Shown piece by piece: positions 33,146-42,167 of a stretch of DNA of 44,548 nucleotides. The notes under the pieces are model-generated. The model was not told the origin of the DNA and did not search any database. It was given only the letters and a program-made list of their open reading frames with translations. Each line of letters starts with the position of its first letter. Positions within the stretch are counted from its first letter, which is position 1. Source of the stretch: Cyanobacterium sp. T60_A2020_053 (lineage in GTDB: Bacteria > Cyanobacteriota > Cyanobacteriia > Cyanobacteriales > Cyanobacteriaceae); NCBI GenBank assembly GCA_015272165.1, contig JACYMF010000062.1, forward strand, positions 1-44,548, given 5' to 3'. The translations under genes and the position numbers were made by a program.

Positions 33146-33520
33146 TTATTTAACCAGAGGAAGAAACCTTAAACGAATACGATGATGATCTATTGTTACC
33201 ACTGCACCTTTAAGTAAACTTTCTTCACACTTAGGTAAAACTGACAATAATAAATTTGTGAATGCTTGAGCTTTCAGTCTTTCAATGCAAATACGGATAA
33301 CTGAAGGAAACTTTGCACCACTCAAGGCTAACAGGCTATGAAAATCAGCATCTAAAGTAACAATAACTCTCCTTTCTTGTTTCGCTTTTAACAAAATTTC
33401 CTCATCTTCTGCTGTGGCAAGTCCGATGTCTGCTACATGAATCGCATCAATTCCAGCATTCAATAAAAGTTTGGGTGCTGAACGGGGCAAACCTTGATCA
33501 AGCAACAGTTTTAACAACAT
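33146..33520 (-). CDS. DUF5615 PIN-like protein, probable toxin
   Basis: A 124-residue protein with the PIN/Mut7-C-like pattern: LLLDQGLPRSAPKLL at the N-terminus with an acidic D8, HVADIGLATAEDEEIL, and VIVTLDADFHSLL. DUF5615 proteins pair with DUF433 antitoxins and are thought to be RNases of the VapC-like superfamily. Its start overlaps the DUF433 gene by 23 bases in another frame, so the two are coupled. Acidic residues expected for metal binding are present. Confidence 0.85.
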   Translation of the reverse strand: MLLKLLLDQGLPRSAPKLLLNAGIDAIHVADIGLATAEDEEILLKAKQERRVIVTLDADFHSLLALSGAKFPSVIRICIERLKAQAFTNLLLSVLPKCEESLLKGAVVTIDHHRIRLRFLPLVK

Positions 33521-33740
33521 TTTCTAAGTCGATAATTTGGTCATCTAAATAACTAGAAGCATATATTAATGCTTGTTGAATGTCCTGTTCTTCTAGTTCA
33601 GGAAATTCTTGATATAATTCGTTACGATCAGGATAAATAGCTAATAATTCTATAATTCGACGCACTGTTAAACGAAGATTTCTGATACAAGGTTGTCCAT
33701 TCATTTGACGGGGATTATAAGTTATTCTATCTAGTTTCAT
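33498..33740 (-). CDS. DUF433 family antitoxin
   Basis: An 80-residue protein: DRITYNPRQMNGQPCIRNLRLTVRRIIELLA is the DUF433 signature (key part NPRQMNGQPCIRNLRLTV), a small helix-turn-helix DNA-binding domain (about 10-50), and the C-terminus EEQDIQQALIYASSYLDDQ completes the fold. It should repress its own operon and neutralise the DUF5615 partner encoded downstream. Confidence 0.9.
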   Translation of the reverse strand: MKLDRITYNPRQMNGQPCIRNLRLTVRRIIELLAIYPDRNELYQEFPELEEQDIQQALIYASSYLDDQIIDLENVVKTVA

Positions 33741-34055
33741 TATTTTAATCGATGAGTTGACAATATCTATTAGGTTTGGTGTCTTTGTTTAAGATAACAA
33801 TATTCTATTTCTTTCTAGTTTATTGATAATTAACTGATGTTACGCAAACATAGAATTAATTGTTGGTGTCGGGTGTCAGGCGTGAGGTTAAAGAATTGAC
33901 AAGAAACTTATGTTTATTGATCTTTTTCTTGTACAAGAGTCTATTGAGGAAAGGGTTTTAAACCTGCTACCTGCTACCTGAAACCTTCCTTTCACCTAAA
34001 ATCTAAAACCTGTTACCATAGCCTAGAGATGATTGTACAAAATTGACAGGAAAAG
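33741..34055. other. 315-bp spacer with CAGGTGTCAGG-type repeat clusters
   Basis: Degenerate repeats GGTGTCGGGTGTCAGGCG (about 33865-33882) and ACCTGCTACCTGCTACCTGA (33963-33983) flank AT-rich sequence. A TTGACA-like TTGACAGG at 34042 lies too close to the next ATG to be a -35. I see no gene. Confidence 0.5.
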
Positions 34056-36632
34056 ATGGACAGTTTTTTGGGTAAATTGAGGAATAATTGGCAATCAAAA
34101 TTAATCATTGCTAGTAGCATTTTAACCCCTTGGGTAGCGGTGGAGGGCGCTGTTGCCATGGTAGGAGTGGTTTATAGTCAAGAAAACGCACCCCAATGGC
34201 AAGAAATTACCCAACGACTACAAAGCACAAAAATTGACTATTGCATCTTAGATACCCGTAACTGGCAAAGCCAAAGAGACTTAAACACCCTACAGGCTCT
34301 ATTTATTCCCAACGTTAACAATATTAGCCCCAATCAAGCTCAATCCCTCGAATATTGGCTCAAAACAGGGGGAAAAATCATCGCTTCAGGTCCCGTTGGG
34401 CAATCCTCCCCCGATGAAGTCAAAAATAGTCTCAAAAAGATTTTAGGGGCGCAGTGGGGTTATCCCATGACTAGCCCTTCTAACCTAATTCCCACCGCTA
34501 CTAACTTAGTCGATCAAAGGCTTTTAGCAGGTACTTTAATTGGTGGTGTCATTATTCCTGAAAATAATCAAATTGTCACCGAAGCATCGTGGTCATCCAA
34601 TGGTAATCCCCCTGCCGTATTGCGTAGTAATAATACCACTTTTTTTGCTTGGCGCTGGGGTATCGATGAATTGACTAAACCTGAATTTGACACGGCTTGG
34701 CTTACCAAAGCACTACAAGATCATCGCATCAAATTAACAGGAAATAGCAACCCTAATCCTCAACCTTGTCAAAGCGCCCTTTTCCCCGCACCAAAAACCC
34801 CAGCGCCCTCCCCCGCACAATCTCAGGCAAAACCTACCACCATCGCCAGAAACGTCTCTAATCGAGAAGTAGAGCAAATGATGGCAGAATTAAGCGCCCT
34901 CACTTATCGAGTCGAAAACACCCTTATAAAAGGAGAAGCGAAAGAGGCGAGATATGATCAACCGATGACAGAAACCATCGCCCAAATGAATCAAATTGCT
35001 TCTAAAAATGTCGGTAAAGCGCCTGCAAGTAATTTCCGTTATGGCAACGACAGCGCCCACCAAGCCGTCATTCAAGCCCAAGAATTATTAAAAAACTTCC
35101 CCCAATTAGCAAGAACAAATTTCCCCGACGCGCGCCGACAGTGGCTTAATGCCAGACGAGATTTATGGGAAAATTACCCCACGGATCGTAATTTTGCTGA
35201 ACCAGAAGTGAGGGCAATGTGGGTAGATCGAGGCACTATTGTCAAAGCGAAATCAAAAGCTGATTTAGTACATTTGTTCGACCGCATGGCAGAAGCTGGA
35301 ATTAATACCGTATTTTTTGAAACCATTAACGCTGGTTATCCCATTTACCCTAGCACAGTAGCGCCCCAACAAAACCCCATGACCAGAGGTTGGGACCCAC
35401 TCAAGGCATCCATTGAATTAGCGCACGAGCGTAATATGGAATTACACGCTTGGGCGTGGATTTTTGCAGTGGCAAATCAAGGGCATAATCGCCTTTTGGG
35501 TTTACCTGACAATCATTTAGGTCCTGTTTTGAGTCGTCATCCTTCTTGGGCGCTAAAGGATAAAAAAGGCGATATATTTAGTCGCACACCCGGTTTTCAA
35601 AAAGCCTTCATCGATCCTGCTAACCCCGAAGTGAGAAGATATTTACAACGGGTGTTGAGAGAAATTGCTCAAAATTATGACGTGGATGGCATACAATTCG
35701 ACTACATTCGCTATCCTTTCCAAGATAGCTTCACCAAACAACAATATGGTTATACCAATAGCGCCCGTTGGTTATTTAAGCAAAAATATGGCGTTGATCC
35801 TCAAACCCTAACATCTTCTTCCCCATTGTGGTCACAATGGGCAAGGTTTCGCATGGAACAAGTGGATAGTTTTGTGGCGGAAACCTCTCAACAATTAAAA
35901 GAAATTAAACCAGATTTAACCATCTCGGCGGCAGTGTTTCCCACCGAGAGAAACGAGCGCCTGTGGACATTACAGCAAAATTGGGAGAGTTGGATTGCCA
36001 ATAATTCCGTAGATTTAATGGTACTGATGACCTATGCTTTGGATACGGGCAGTTTTGAAAGTAGGGTACAATCAGTTAACGATTATTCTCTCACCAGTAA
36101 CAGTTTAATTCTACCCGGTATTCGTTTATTGAAAGTTCCTTACGCTGAGGCATTGGATCAGATGCAGTTGTTGCGCAATTTGCCCAGTAGCGGTTTTGCC
36201 CTGTTTGCCTCAGAACATTTTGACCAAGATTTAGAGCGTATTTTAATTCAAACTCAAGGGCGCAACGGCACAAAAACTCCGCCTATTCCACATCGTCAAC
36301 CTTTTGAGTCGGCTTCTTTGCGTTATCGGGCTTTGCAACAGGAATGGAATTTTTTATTACTTAATGACAAAATTAATATTAGTCCTTCTGCTTTGCAAGA
36401 TTGGGCAAAAAATGCTGATACTCTCCGTAGTCATTTAGATATTTTGGCAAAAAACCCTAACCCTCAGAATTTACAACAAGCTAAAAGTAGTTTAGTTTAT
36501 CTTCGTAGTCGTTTTCCCACTTATTTGCAACAGCATAACACGAATAATGTAAGGCAAGGGCGCTCTTGGTCTAATCGTCTTATTGCTATTGAAAATTTAC
36601 TTAATTATGGCGAAGTTAGAAAAATTAATTAG
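34056..36632 (+). CDS. exported GHL10 (family 10-like) glycoside hydrolase
   Basis: An 858-residue protein with an N-terminal signal/anchor (about 15-42, hydrophobic LIIASSILTPWVAVEGA). Residues about 45-230 look like a class-I glutamine amidotransferase-like or DUF4350-type lobe. A low-complexity Pro/Gln linker (about 235-270) follows. From about 385 the GHL10 TIM barrel begins (EVRAMWVDRGTI), with GINTVFFETINAGYPIYPS, MELHAWAWIFAVANQGHN and the hallmark DVDGIQFDYIRYP near 545. Members are thought to hydrolyse peptidoglycan or surface glycans. The C-terminus (about 760-858) is helical. It is monocistronic and carries many GGGCGC motifs. Confidence 0.88.
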   Translation: MDSFLGKLRNNWQSKLIIASSILTPWVAVEGAVAMVGVVYSQENAPQWQEITQRLQSTKIDYCILDTRNWQSQRDLNTLQALFIPNVNNISPNQAQSLEYWLKTGGKIIASGPVGQSSPDEVKNSLKKILGAQWGYPMTSPSNLIPTATNLVDQRLLAGTLIGGVIIPENNQIVTEASWSSNGNPPAVLRSNNTTFFAWRWGIDELTKPEFDTAWLTKALQDHRIKLTGNSNPNPQPCQSALFPAPKTPAPSPAQSQAKPTTIARNVSNREVEQMMAELSALTYRVENTLIKGEAKEARYDQPMTETIAQMNQIASKNVGKAPASNFRYGNDSAHQAVIQAQELLKNFPQLARTNFPDARRQWLNARRDLWENYPTDRNFAEPEVRAMWVDRGTIVKAKSKADLVHLFDRMAEAGINTVFFETINAGYPIYPSTVAPQQNPMTRGWDPLKASIELAHERNMELHAWAWIFAVANQGHNRLLGLPDNHLGPVLSRHPSWALKDKKGDIFSRTPGFQKAFIDPANPEVRRYLQRVLREIAQNYDVDGIQFDYIRYPFQDSFTKQQYGYTNSARWLFKQKYGVDPQTLTSSSPLWSQWARFRMEQVDSFVAETSQQLKEIKPDLTISAAVFPTERNERLWTLQQNWESWIANNSVDLMVLMTYALDTGSFESRVQSVNDYSLTSNSLILPGIRLLKVPYAEALDQMQLLRNLPSSGFALFASEHFDQDLERILIQTQGRNGTKTPPIPHRQPFESASLRYRALQQEWNFLLLNDKINISPSALQDWAKNADTLRSHLDILAKNPNPQNLQQAKSSLVYLRSRFPTYLQQHNTNNVRQGRSWSNRLIAIENLLNYGEVRKIN

Positions 36633-36813
36633 GCTAAAAGGGCAAACGGGAGAAGGGGAAGCAGAGGGAGAAAGAATTTAGAATTTAGAATTTAGAATTT
36701 AGAAAATAATTACTTCTACATTCTTTCTATTGTCCATTGTCAATTATCAATTGTCCATTGTGAGCTAAGATTGTTACCATAAAAATGATGGCATAAAATT
36801 GTGATGGCATAAA
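36633..36813. repeat. spacer of short tandem repeats
   Basis: GGGAGAAGGGGAAGCAGAGG (36647-36668) belongs to the purine family around trmD. It is followed by four AGAATTT units (36674-36702), then ATTGTCCATTGTCAATTATC type units (36729-36760). A 13-base direct repeat GATGGCATAAAAT precedes the next start, and the second copy contains it. Confidence 0.7.
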
Positions 36814-37494
36814 ATGGTTAGTCAACTGCAAAAAACTACTAAATCAGAGATTATTTATCCCGATAGTGATGGAAAACCGATGGCTGATAATACCCTCCAG
36901 TTTCGTTGGATTACTACCATAAAAAATAATTTAGATTGGTTATTTGCTGATAATCCCCAAGTATTTATCGCTGGTGATTTACTATGGTATCCCGTGGAGG
37001 GAGATAATAAACGGCGGTGTGCGCCGGATGCTATGGTAGTATTTGGTAGAGAAAAAGGTGAACGTGGTTCTTATCAACAATGGAAGGAAGATAACATTCC
37101 CCCCCAAGTAGTTTTTGAAATCCTCTCGCCGGGTAACACCCCAAAAGAAATGTATGGCAAACTTTTATTTTATCAACGTTATGGCGTGGAAGAATATTAC
37201 ATTTACAATCCTGATAAAAATGAATTAACAGGGTTTTTAAGACAAAATGATATTTTAGAAATGATTGATAATATCAATGATTGGCAAAGCCCACTTTTAG
37301 GTATTCGTTTTGAATTAAATCAACCTGAATTGAAGATTTATCACCCTAATGGTGAAGTTTTTTCTACCTATAATGAAGCACAACAAAAGCTATTAGAAGA
37401 AAGAGAAAAGGCGCAAAAAGAAAAAGAAAGGGCAGATAAATTAGAAGCAAAATTACGAGAACTAGGCATAAGTTTAGATGATATTAATAGTTAA
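36814..37494 (+). CDS. Uma2 family endonuclease-like protein
   Basis: A 226-residue Uma2/DUF820 protein. RRCAPDAMVVFG supplies the catalytic aspartate, VVFEILSPGNTPKEMYGK the E and K positions, and LLFYQRYGVEEYYIYNPD the family's Y-rich helix. Residues from about 185 form a coiled coil of K and E. It is paralogous to 21487-22221 but diverged. The ATG at 36814 lies in a 13-base direct repeat, which leaves no ribosome binding site visible. Confidence 0.88.
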   Translation: MVSQLQKTTKSEIIYPDSDGKPMADNTLQFRWITTIKNNLDWLFADNPQVFIAGDLLWYPVEGDNKRRCAPDAMVVFGREKGERGSYQQWKEDNIPPQVVFEILSPGNTPKEMYGKLLFYQRYGVEEYYIYNPDKNELTGFLRQNDILEMIDNINDWQSPLLGIRFELNQPELKIYHPNGEVFSTYNEAQQKLLEEREKAQKEKERADKLEAKLRELGISLDDINS

Positions 37495-37576
37495 CTTTTA
37501 ATAAAAACTAATATGGGATAATAAATTTCGCAATTATCCATTGTCCATTATCCATTGTCCATTGTCCATTATCTTT

Positions 37577-38164
37577 ATGACTAATATTTTACCGCCGTGG
37601 AGGGCGCCCGTCGCCCGTGCTTTACATCGTAATCGTGCGCAGCCATTTAGCCGTTATTTACAATTAGCAACCGTTACCCCAGAGGGAATGCCTACTAATC
37701 GCACGGTAGTATTTCGGAGTTTTTATGGCGATAGTAATTATTTACAGATTATTACTGATATTAGAAGTGAAAAATATGAACATTTAAAATCTAATCCTTA
37801 CGGCGAAATTTGTTGGTATTTTTGTAAAACTAGAGAGCAATTTAGACTCACAGGAAAAATAGATATAGTCACGGCAAAAACAGAAAATATAGAATGGCAA
37901 AAAGCACGAAAATTAATGTGGCAAAATATTAGTGATAACGCTAAAGTCCAGTTTTACTGGGAAACCCCTAAAGATTCATACAGAGAAGAAAGTACAGATA
38001 ATGAATATGAAATTAACAAAGAATTACCTAATGATAACTTTTGCTTACTTTTATTTGCAGTGGAAAAAGTAGATCATTTAGAGTTAAGGGGAGAGCCACA
38101 AAATCGTTATCTATATAGTTTAGAAAATAATTCTCAATGGCAAGTAATAAGAGTTAATCCTTAA
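37577..38164 (+). CDS. pyridoxamine 5'-phosphate oxidase-related FMN flavoprotein (Npun_F5749 type)
   Basis: A 195-residue split-barrel flavoprotein. PWRAPVARALHRNRAQPFSR and TPEGMPTNRTVVFRSF are typical of the cyanobacterial PPOX group (TIGR04026-like), and SEKYEHLKSNPYGEICWYF is the FMN-binding region. True PdxH differs in its substrate residues, so the substrate is unknown. A longer frame to 37541 begins within tandem ATTGTCCATT repeats, so its 12 extra residues are spurious; the ATG at 37577 is the start. Confidence 0.85.
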   Translation: MTNILPPWRAPVARALHRNRAQPFSRYLQLATVTPEGMPTNRTVVFRSFYGDSNYLQIITDIRSEKYEHLKSNPYGEICWYFCKTREQFRLTGKIDIVTAKTENIEWQKARKLMWQNISDNAKVQFYWETPKDSYREESTDNEYEINKELPNDNFCLLLFAVEKVDHLELRGEPQNRYLYSLENNSQWQVIRVNP

Positions 38165-38207
38165 AAAAATCAAAGTTAAAGTAGGATTTTTTTACCTTTC
38201 GAGAAAT

Positions 38208-38224
38208 ACAGGCAAAATGCCTGT
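38208..38224. repeat. short palindromic repeat, copy 3
   Basis: ACAGGCAAAATGCCTGT, a perfect 7-bp stem, preceded by GAGAAAT and followed by TTCACC. It is the cleanest copy of the family found at 1247 and 18524. Confidence 0.75.
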
Positions 38225-38291
38225 TTCACCATGTAAAAAATAGCGTTAAAATAGATAGTATTCTGATATGATAAACCCTAATAATTGTCAA

Positions 38292-38942
38292 TTATCCATA
38301 AATTTTAGCTAATTCTCGGCGAATATCCAAGAAAATATCTCGGCGCAAATAAGGGTAATCCCCTACCCATAACTTATGACGGGGAATATAAACATCAGTA
38401 ATATTAGCAATACGCATAAAATCAGGGTCATTTGATAATAACAAACCCTCCACAGCTTGACCACGATTAATAACTTTATGAATACGTTTTAACGGGCTAG
38501 AAATAGTAGCACGAAATCCACTTTTATCTCCTATTTCTAGGTTAATTTTTTTCTGTAAATTTTCCACAATAATTGCCCTACCCAACTTATCTAAAGCGGA
38601 TGATTCATTTAAAACTTCTTCGGTGATATAAACATCTAAAACACGACCGCGCCAAAAACCCGTATAATTGTAGCGACGATACTTACGATTGCGCACACTA
38701 CCCCAGTACACAGGGCTCCATAACCAGTATAACCCCGCAGTGACACGAAAAATGAGGGATAAACCCTCAGCGCCCTTCCCCAAAACAGCGCCGATTAACC
38801 AAAAGATTAAGATACCAATGAGAGAAATAAACAAGTTTTTCAGTAAAGTAGCAATATTAGCCCAATAGTAAGCGTATTGAGTGCCTGTAGCAACGGCTGG
38901 AATTAAGTCTTTGATGGCTTCTTTTTTTAGGGGGATTAACAT
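38292..38942 (-). CDS. conserved cyanobacterial membrane protein of unknown function
   Basis: A 216-residue protein I recognise only as a type often labelled 'phosphate ABC transporter permease' in cyanobacteria, a label the sequence does not support. There are two likely membrane helices (about 35-55 and 62-80). IPAVATGTQYAYYWANIATL opens it, and the C-terminal 110 residues are soluble and basic. No transporter motif is visible. Its start overlaps the stop of a short open tail (38936-39008) in another frame. Confidence 0.6.
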   Translation of the reverse strand: MLIPLKKEAIKDLIPAVATGTQYAYYWANIATLLKNLFISLIGILIFWLIGAVLGKGAEGLSLIFRVTAGLYWLWSPVYWGSVRNRKYRRYNYTGFWRGRVLDVYITEEVLNESSALDKLGRAIIVENLQKKINLEIGDKSGFRATISSPLKRIHKVINRGQAVEGLLLSNDPDFMRIANITDVYIPRHKLWVGDYPYLRRDIFLDIRRELAKIYG

Positions 38943-39008
38943 TTTTTGATATTCTCCTCTCTTTCTAACCGAGCCAAAACTCGGTATTTTTCCCAGTTTT
39001 GATTATAT
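38936..39008 (-). pseudogene. possible 3' end of a gene cut by the IS701-like fragment
   Basis: In the frame just after the transposase fragment's stop (past a run of seven A) the reading is IEYNQNWEKYRVLARLEREE then NIKKC and TAA. The TAA overlaps the ATG of the membrane-protein gene, an operon-like junction. No start codon is present, so it is either a frameshifted continuation of the fragment or the tail of a disrupted upstream gene. This rests on protein-like composition alone. Confidence 0.3.
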
Positions 39009-39009
39009 T

Positions 39010-39273
39010 CTATTTTTTTACCTTCAAAAGATTGAAATATTTGACGATGTAATTCCAAGTAGATTCTGTTAAGAAATGATGTAATTTATGATATGTAATA
39101 TCAATATTATTATCAGCAATTTGAGAAAGATTCTTTCGGCTAGACTCTCCTAATAAACCTCCTAAATAGTTTCTAAATTCCCGTTTCTGTGCTTTTGTTT
39201 TCAATAGTGGGTCAAATTTTTGAAAGCAACGATTGAAACATGGTGGCATGGAGGAAGATGTTGTTTCTTTCAT
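39010..39273 (-). pseudogene. N-terminal fragment of an IS701-like transposase
   Basis: An 87-codon frame. CFQKFDPLLKTKAQKREFRN and YLGGLLGESSRKNL, then LHHFLTESTW, match the N-terminal DNA-binding region of IS701/DDE-type transposases, which are normally about 400 residues long. Similarity fades after residue 70 and no DDE domain follows in any frame, so it is a dead remnant. No terminal inverted repeats or target duplication were found around it. Confidence 0.7.
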
Positions 39274-39604
39274 AGCGACCTAAAATGATTACTATAAATA
39301 GTTTATACTTTAGTTTACCTTATTTCTTTGTTTAAGTATCGCTAATAAAAATAAGTCTTTTTGAAGTAAGTTAGATTGAACATTTTAGGCAATTCTTTCC
39401 TTAAATATTTAGTGAATTTATATATTAAAATTTCGTCGATCAATTCTTTAACAATTCATTACCCTTGACAACTGCGCTTTTTCAGCAACCCTTGCTTAAG
39501 CACTTCATAGCAATTCTTGAGAAAACATTAACTATTGATAAAACTATTGAATCTAAAAAAAAGCGGTGCTAGACTGAAGGCAAATACTAAAGGTATATGG
39601 CATT
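39274..39604. other. 330-bp spacer upstream of phosphoketolase
   Basis: AT-rich and without a gene. A CTTTTTCAGCAACCCTTGC stretch (39477-39495) is a partial match to the composite repeat at 21363. The likely promoter of the next gene lies at 39547-39575. Confidence 0.4.
39547..39575 (+). promoter_or_regulatory. candidate promoter of the phosphoketolase gene
   Basis: TTGAAT (39547-39552), a 17-base spacer, then TAGACT (39570-39575); transcription would begin near 39582, giving a leader of about 23 bases. Confidence 0.45.
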
Positions 39605-42019
39605 ATGGTTCAAACTCCGACACAATCAATTCAAGAACCTCTCATCTTAGATACTGAGGAATTACGCAAAATCGATGCTTACTGGCGCGCCTGTAATTAC
39701 CTTGCTGTGGGCATGATTTATTTGCGAGATAACCCGCTACTCAAAGAAACTTTACAACCTGAGCATATCAAGTATAGGTTATTAGGACACTGGGGATCAA
39801 GTCCGGGTTTGAGTTTCGTTTATGTCCATGTCAACCGCTTGATTAATAAATATGATCTTAACATGGTCTATTTAGCAGGACCCGGACATGGGGCGCCGGG
39901 TGTCCTTGCTCCAGTTTACCTAGAAGGCACATATTCTGAGATTTATCCTGATAAAAGCATGGATGCGGAAGGAATGCGCAAGTTTTTTAAACAGTTTTCC
40001 TTCCCCGGTCATATTGGCAGTCATGTTACCCCTGAAACCCCCGGTTCAATTCATGAAGGGGGCGAATTGGGTTATAGCGTTTCCCATGCCTATGGTGCGG
40101 TTTTAGATAACCCTGATCTCATTTCTGTGGTGATGGTGGGGGATGGTGAGTCGGAAACTGGCCCTCTAGCCACTTCATGGCATTCCAATAAATTTATCAA
40201 TCCCATTCGTGATGGTGCTGTATTACCCATACTACATTTAAACGGCTATAAAATCGCTAATCCTACTATCCTATCGAGGATTTCCCATGAGGAGTTGAGG
40301 GCGCTGTTTGTGGGTTATGGTTATGAACCTTATTTTGTAGAAGGGGATAATCCAATGACCATGCACCAAAAAATGGCTCAAACCCTCGAAGATTGTGTTT
40401 TGAGAATTAGGGAAATTCAAGAAGAAGCGCGCGCCACCGGTATCCCCAAACGTCCGAGATGGCCCATGATCGTTTTTCGTTCCCCCAAAGGTTGGACAGG
40501 TCCAAAAGAGGTGGATGGCAAGAAAATGGAAGGTTTCTGGCGCTCTCACCAAGTACCCATGGGGGAAATGCAGAATAATGCCGAACATTTGCACCTCCTT
40601 GAGGAGTGGATGAAAAGTTATAAACCTGAAGAATTATTCGATGCCAACGGTACTTTAATCCCCGAATTGCAAGAATTAGCACCGAAAGGCGCGCGCCGTA
40701 TGAGTGCCAATCCCATTGCTAATGGTGGATTATTGCGCAAAGATTTAGATTTGCCAGACTTCAAAACTGCTACTTATGTAATACAAATGACTGAGCCGGG
40801 TAAGGTAGAAGTAGAAAACACTAAAGTGATGGGTTACTTTTTACGGGATGTCATGGCGCGCAATATGAATAGTTTTAGGGTATTTGGACCTGATGAAACC
40901 GCTTCCAATCGCCTCCATCCCATCTATGAAGTATCCAAAAAAGTTTGGATGGCGGACTATTTACCTGAAGATGAAGACGGCGGTGAATTATCCCCTGATG
41001 GGCGCGTCATGGAGATGTTAAGCGAACACACCCTCGAAGGTTGGTTAGAAACTTATCTCTTAACTGGTCGTCATGGCTTATTCCACACTTACGAAGCCTT
41101 CGCCCATGTTATAGATTCTATGTTCAATCAACACGCTAAATGGTTGGATATTTCCAAAAATCATGTGCCTTGGCGCGCGCCGGTTTCCTCTCTCAATATT
41201 TTGTTATCATCCACCGTATGGCGACAAGATCATAACGGATTTTCTCACCAAGACCCCGGTTTTGTGGATTTAGTCACTAATAAAAGTGCCGATGTGACGA
41301 GGGTTTATTTTCCCCCTGATGCTAACTGTTTGTTGAGTGTTATCGATCACTGCTTGCGCAGTAAGGATTATGTGAACGTTATTGTAGCGGATAAACAAAG
41401 GCATTTACAATACTTGAATATTGATGATGCGGTGAAACATTGTACTAAAGGCATCGGTATTTGGGATTGGGCGAGTAATGATCATGATCAAGGTAAGGCA
41501 AATGAACCAGATGTGGTGATGGCTTGTTGCGGTGACGTGCCTACCATGGAATCTTTGGCAGCTACGGCGATTTTACGGGAAGAATGCCCTGATCTCAAAG
41601 TGCGCTTTATTAATGTGGTGGATTTGTTTAAGTTACAGGATGAAAAAGAACATCCCCACGGTTTATCTCGCCGAGATTTTGCTACTTTATTCACGGACGA
41701 CAAGCCGATTATTTTCAATTTCCATGGCTATCCTTGGTTAATCCATAAATTAGCTTATCGTCATCATAATCCAGATCGTCTTCATGTGCGTGGTTACAAG
41801 GAAGAAGGTAATATTAATACTCCTCTGGAATTGGCCATTAAAAACCAAATTGATCGTTTTAATCTGGTTATTGATGTCATCGACAGAGTACCTAAATTGG
41901 GATCCCGCGCTGGTTATCTCAAGGAGATGATGAAAAATGAAATTATCGATAACCTTAATTATGCTCATACTCACGGTATCGATAAAAATGAAATGACCCA
42001 TTGGAAATGGCCTTATTAA
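39605..42019 (+). CDS. xfp: xylulose 5-phosphate/fructose 6-phosphate phosphoketolase
   Basis: An 804-residue thiamine-diphosphate enzyme that cleaves Xu5P or F6P with phosphate to acetyl phosphate plus G3P or E4[49 protein letters not shown] and [18 protein letters not shown] carry the TPP and phosphate-binding residues. The length and motifs match the family throughout. It feeds acetyl-CoA or acetate synthesis from the Calvin cycle pool. No ack, pta or xpk partner is adjacent. It ends before an AAGGGGTTTAAACCCCTT hairpin. Confidence 0.97.
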   Translation: MVQTPTQSIQEPLILDTEELRKIDAYWRACNYLAVGMIYLRDNPLLKETLQPEHIKYRLLGHWGSSPGLSFVYVHVNRLINKYDLNMVYLAGPGHGAPGVLAPVYLEGTYSEIYPDKSMDAEGMRKFFKQFSFPGHIGSHVTPETPGSIHEGGELGYSVSHAYGAVLDNPDLISVVMVGDGESETGPLATSWHSNKFINPIRDGAVLPILHLNGYKIANPTILSRISHEELRALFVGYGYEPYFVEGDNPMTMHQKMAQTLEDCVLRIREIQEEARATGIPKRPRWPMIVFRSPKGWTGPKEVDGKKMEGFWRSHQVPMGEMQNNAEHLHLLEEWMKSYKPEELFDANGTLIPELQELAPKGARRMSANPIANGGLLRKDLDLPDFKTATYVIQMTEPGKVEVENTKVMGYFLRDVMARNMNSFRVFGPDETASNRLHPIYEVSKKVWMADYLPEDEDGGELSPDGRVMEMLSEHTLEGWLETYLLTGRHGLFHTYEAFAHVIDSMFNQHAKWLDISKNHVPWRAPVSSLNILLSSTVWRQDHNGFSHQDPGFVDLVTNKSADVTRVYFPPDANCLLSVIDHCLRSKDYVNVIVADKQRHLQYLNIDDAVKHCTKGIGIWDWASNDHDQGKANEPDVVMACCGDVPTMESLAATAILREECPDLKVRFINVVDLFKLQDEKEHPHGLSRRDFATLFTDDKPIIFNFHGYPWLIHKLAYRHHNPDRLHVRGYKEEGNINTPLELAIKNQIDRFNLVIDVIDRVPKLGSRAGYLKEMMKNEIIDNLNYAHTHGIDKNEMTHWKWPY

Positions 42020-42029
42020 TTACGATTAG

Positions 42030-42049
42030 CAAGGGGTTTAAACCCCTTG
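42030..42049. terminator. hairpin downstream of phosphoketolase
   Basis: CAAGGGGTTTAAACCCCTTG, a perfect palindrome, 10 bases after the stop. There is no T run, so termination may be weak or rely on the stem; it is the same family as the rplI and rpmA terminators. Confidence 0.65.
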
Positions 42050-42167
42050 ACACCTTGCTTTGAACCTTAACTTCTAACCAATGACATAGACCAAACTATG
42101 ATATATTAGAAATTAATATTTAATACCTAAATAATATTTTTCCTAGTCATATTATATTGTCAAATAA

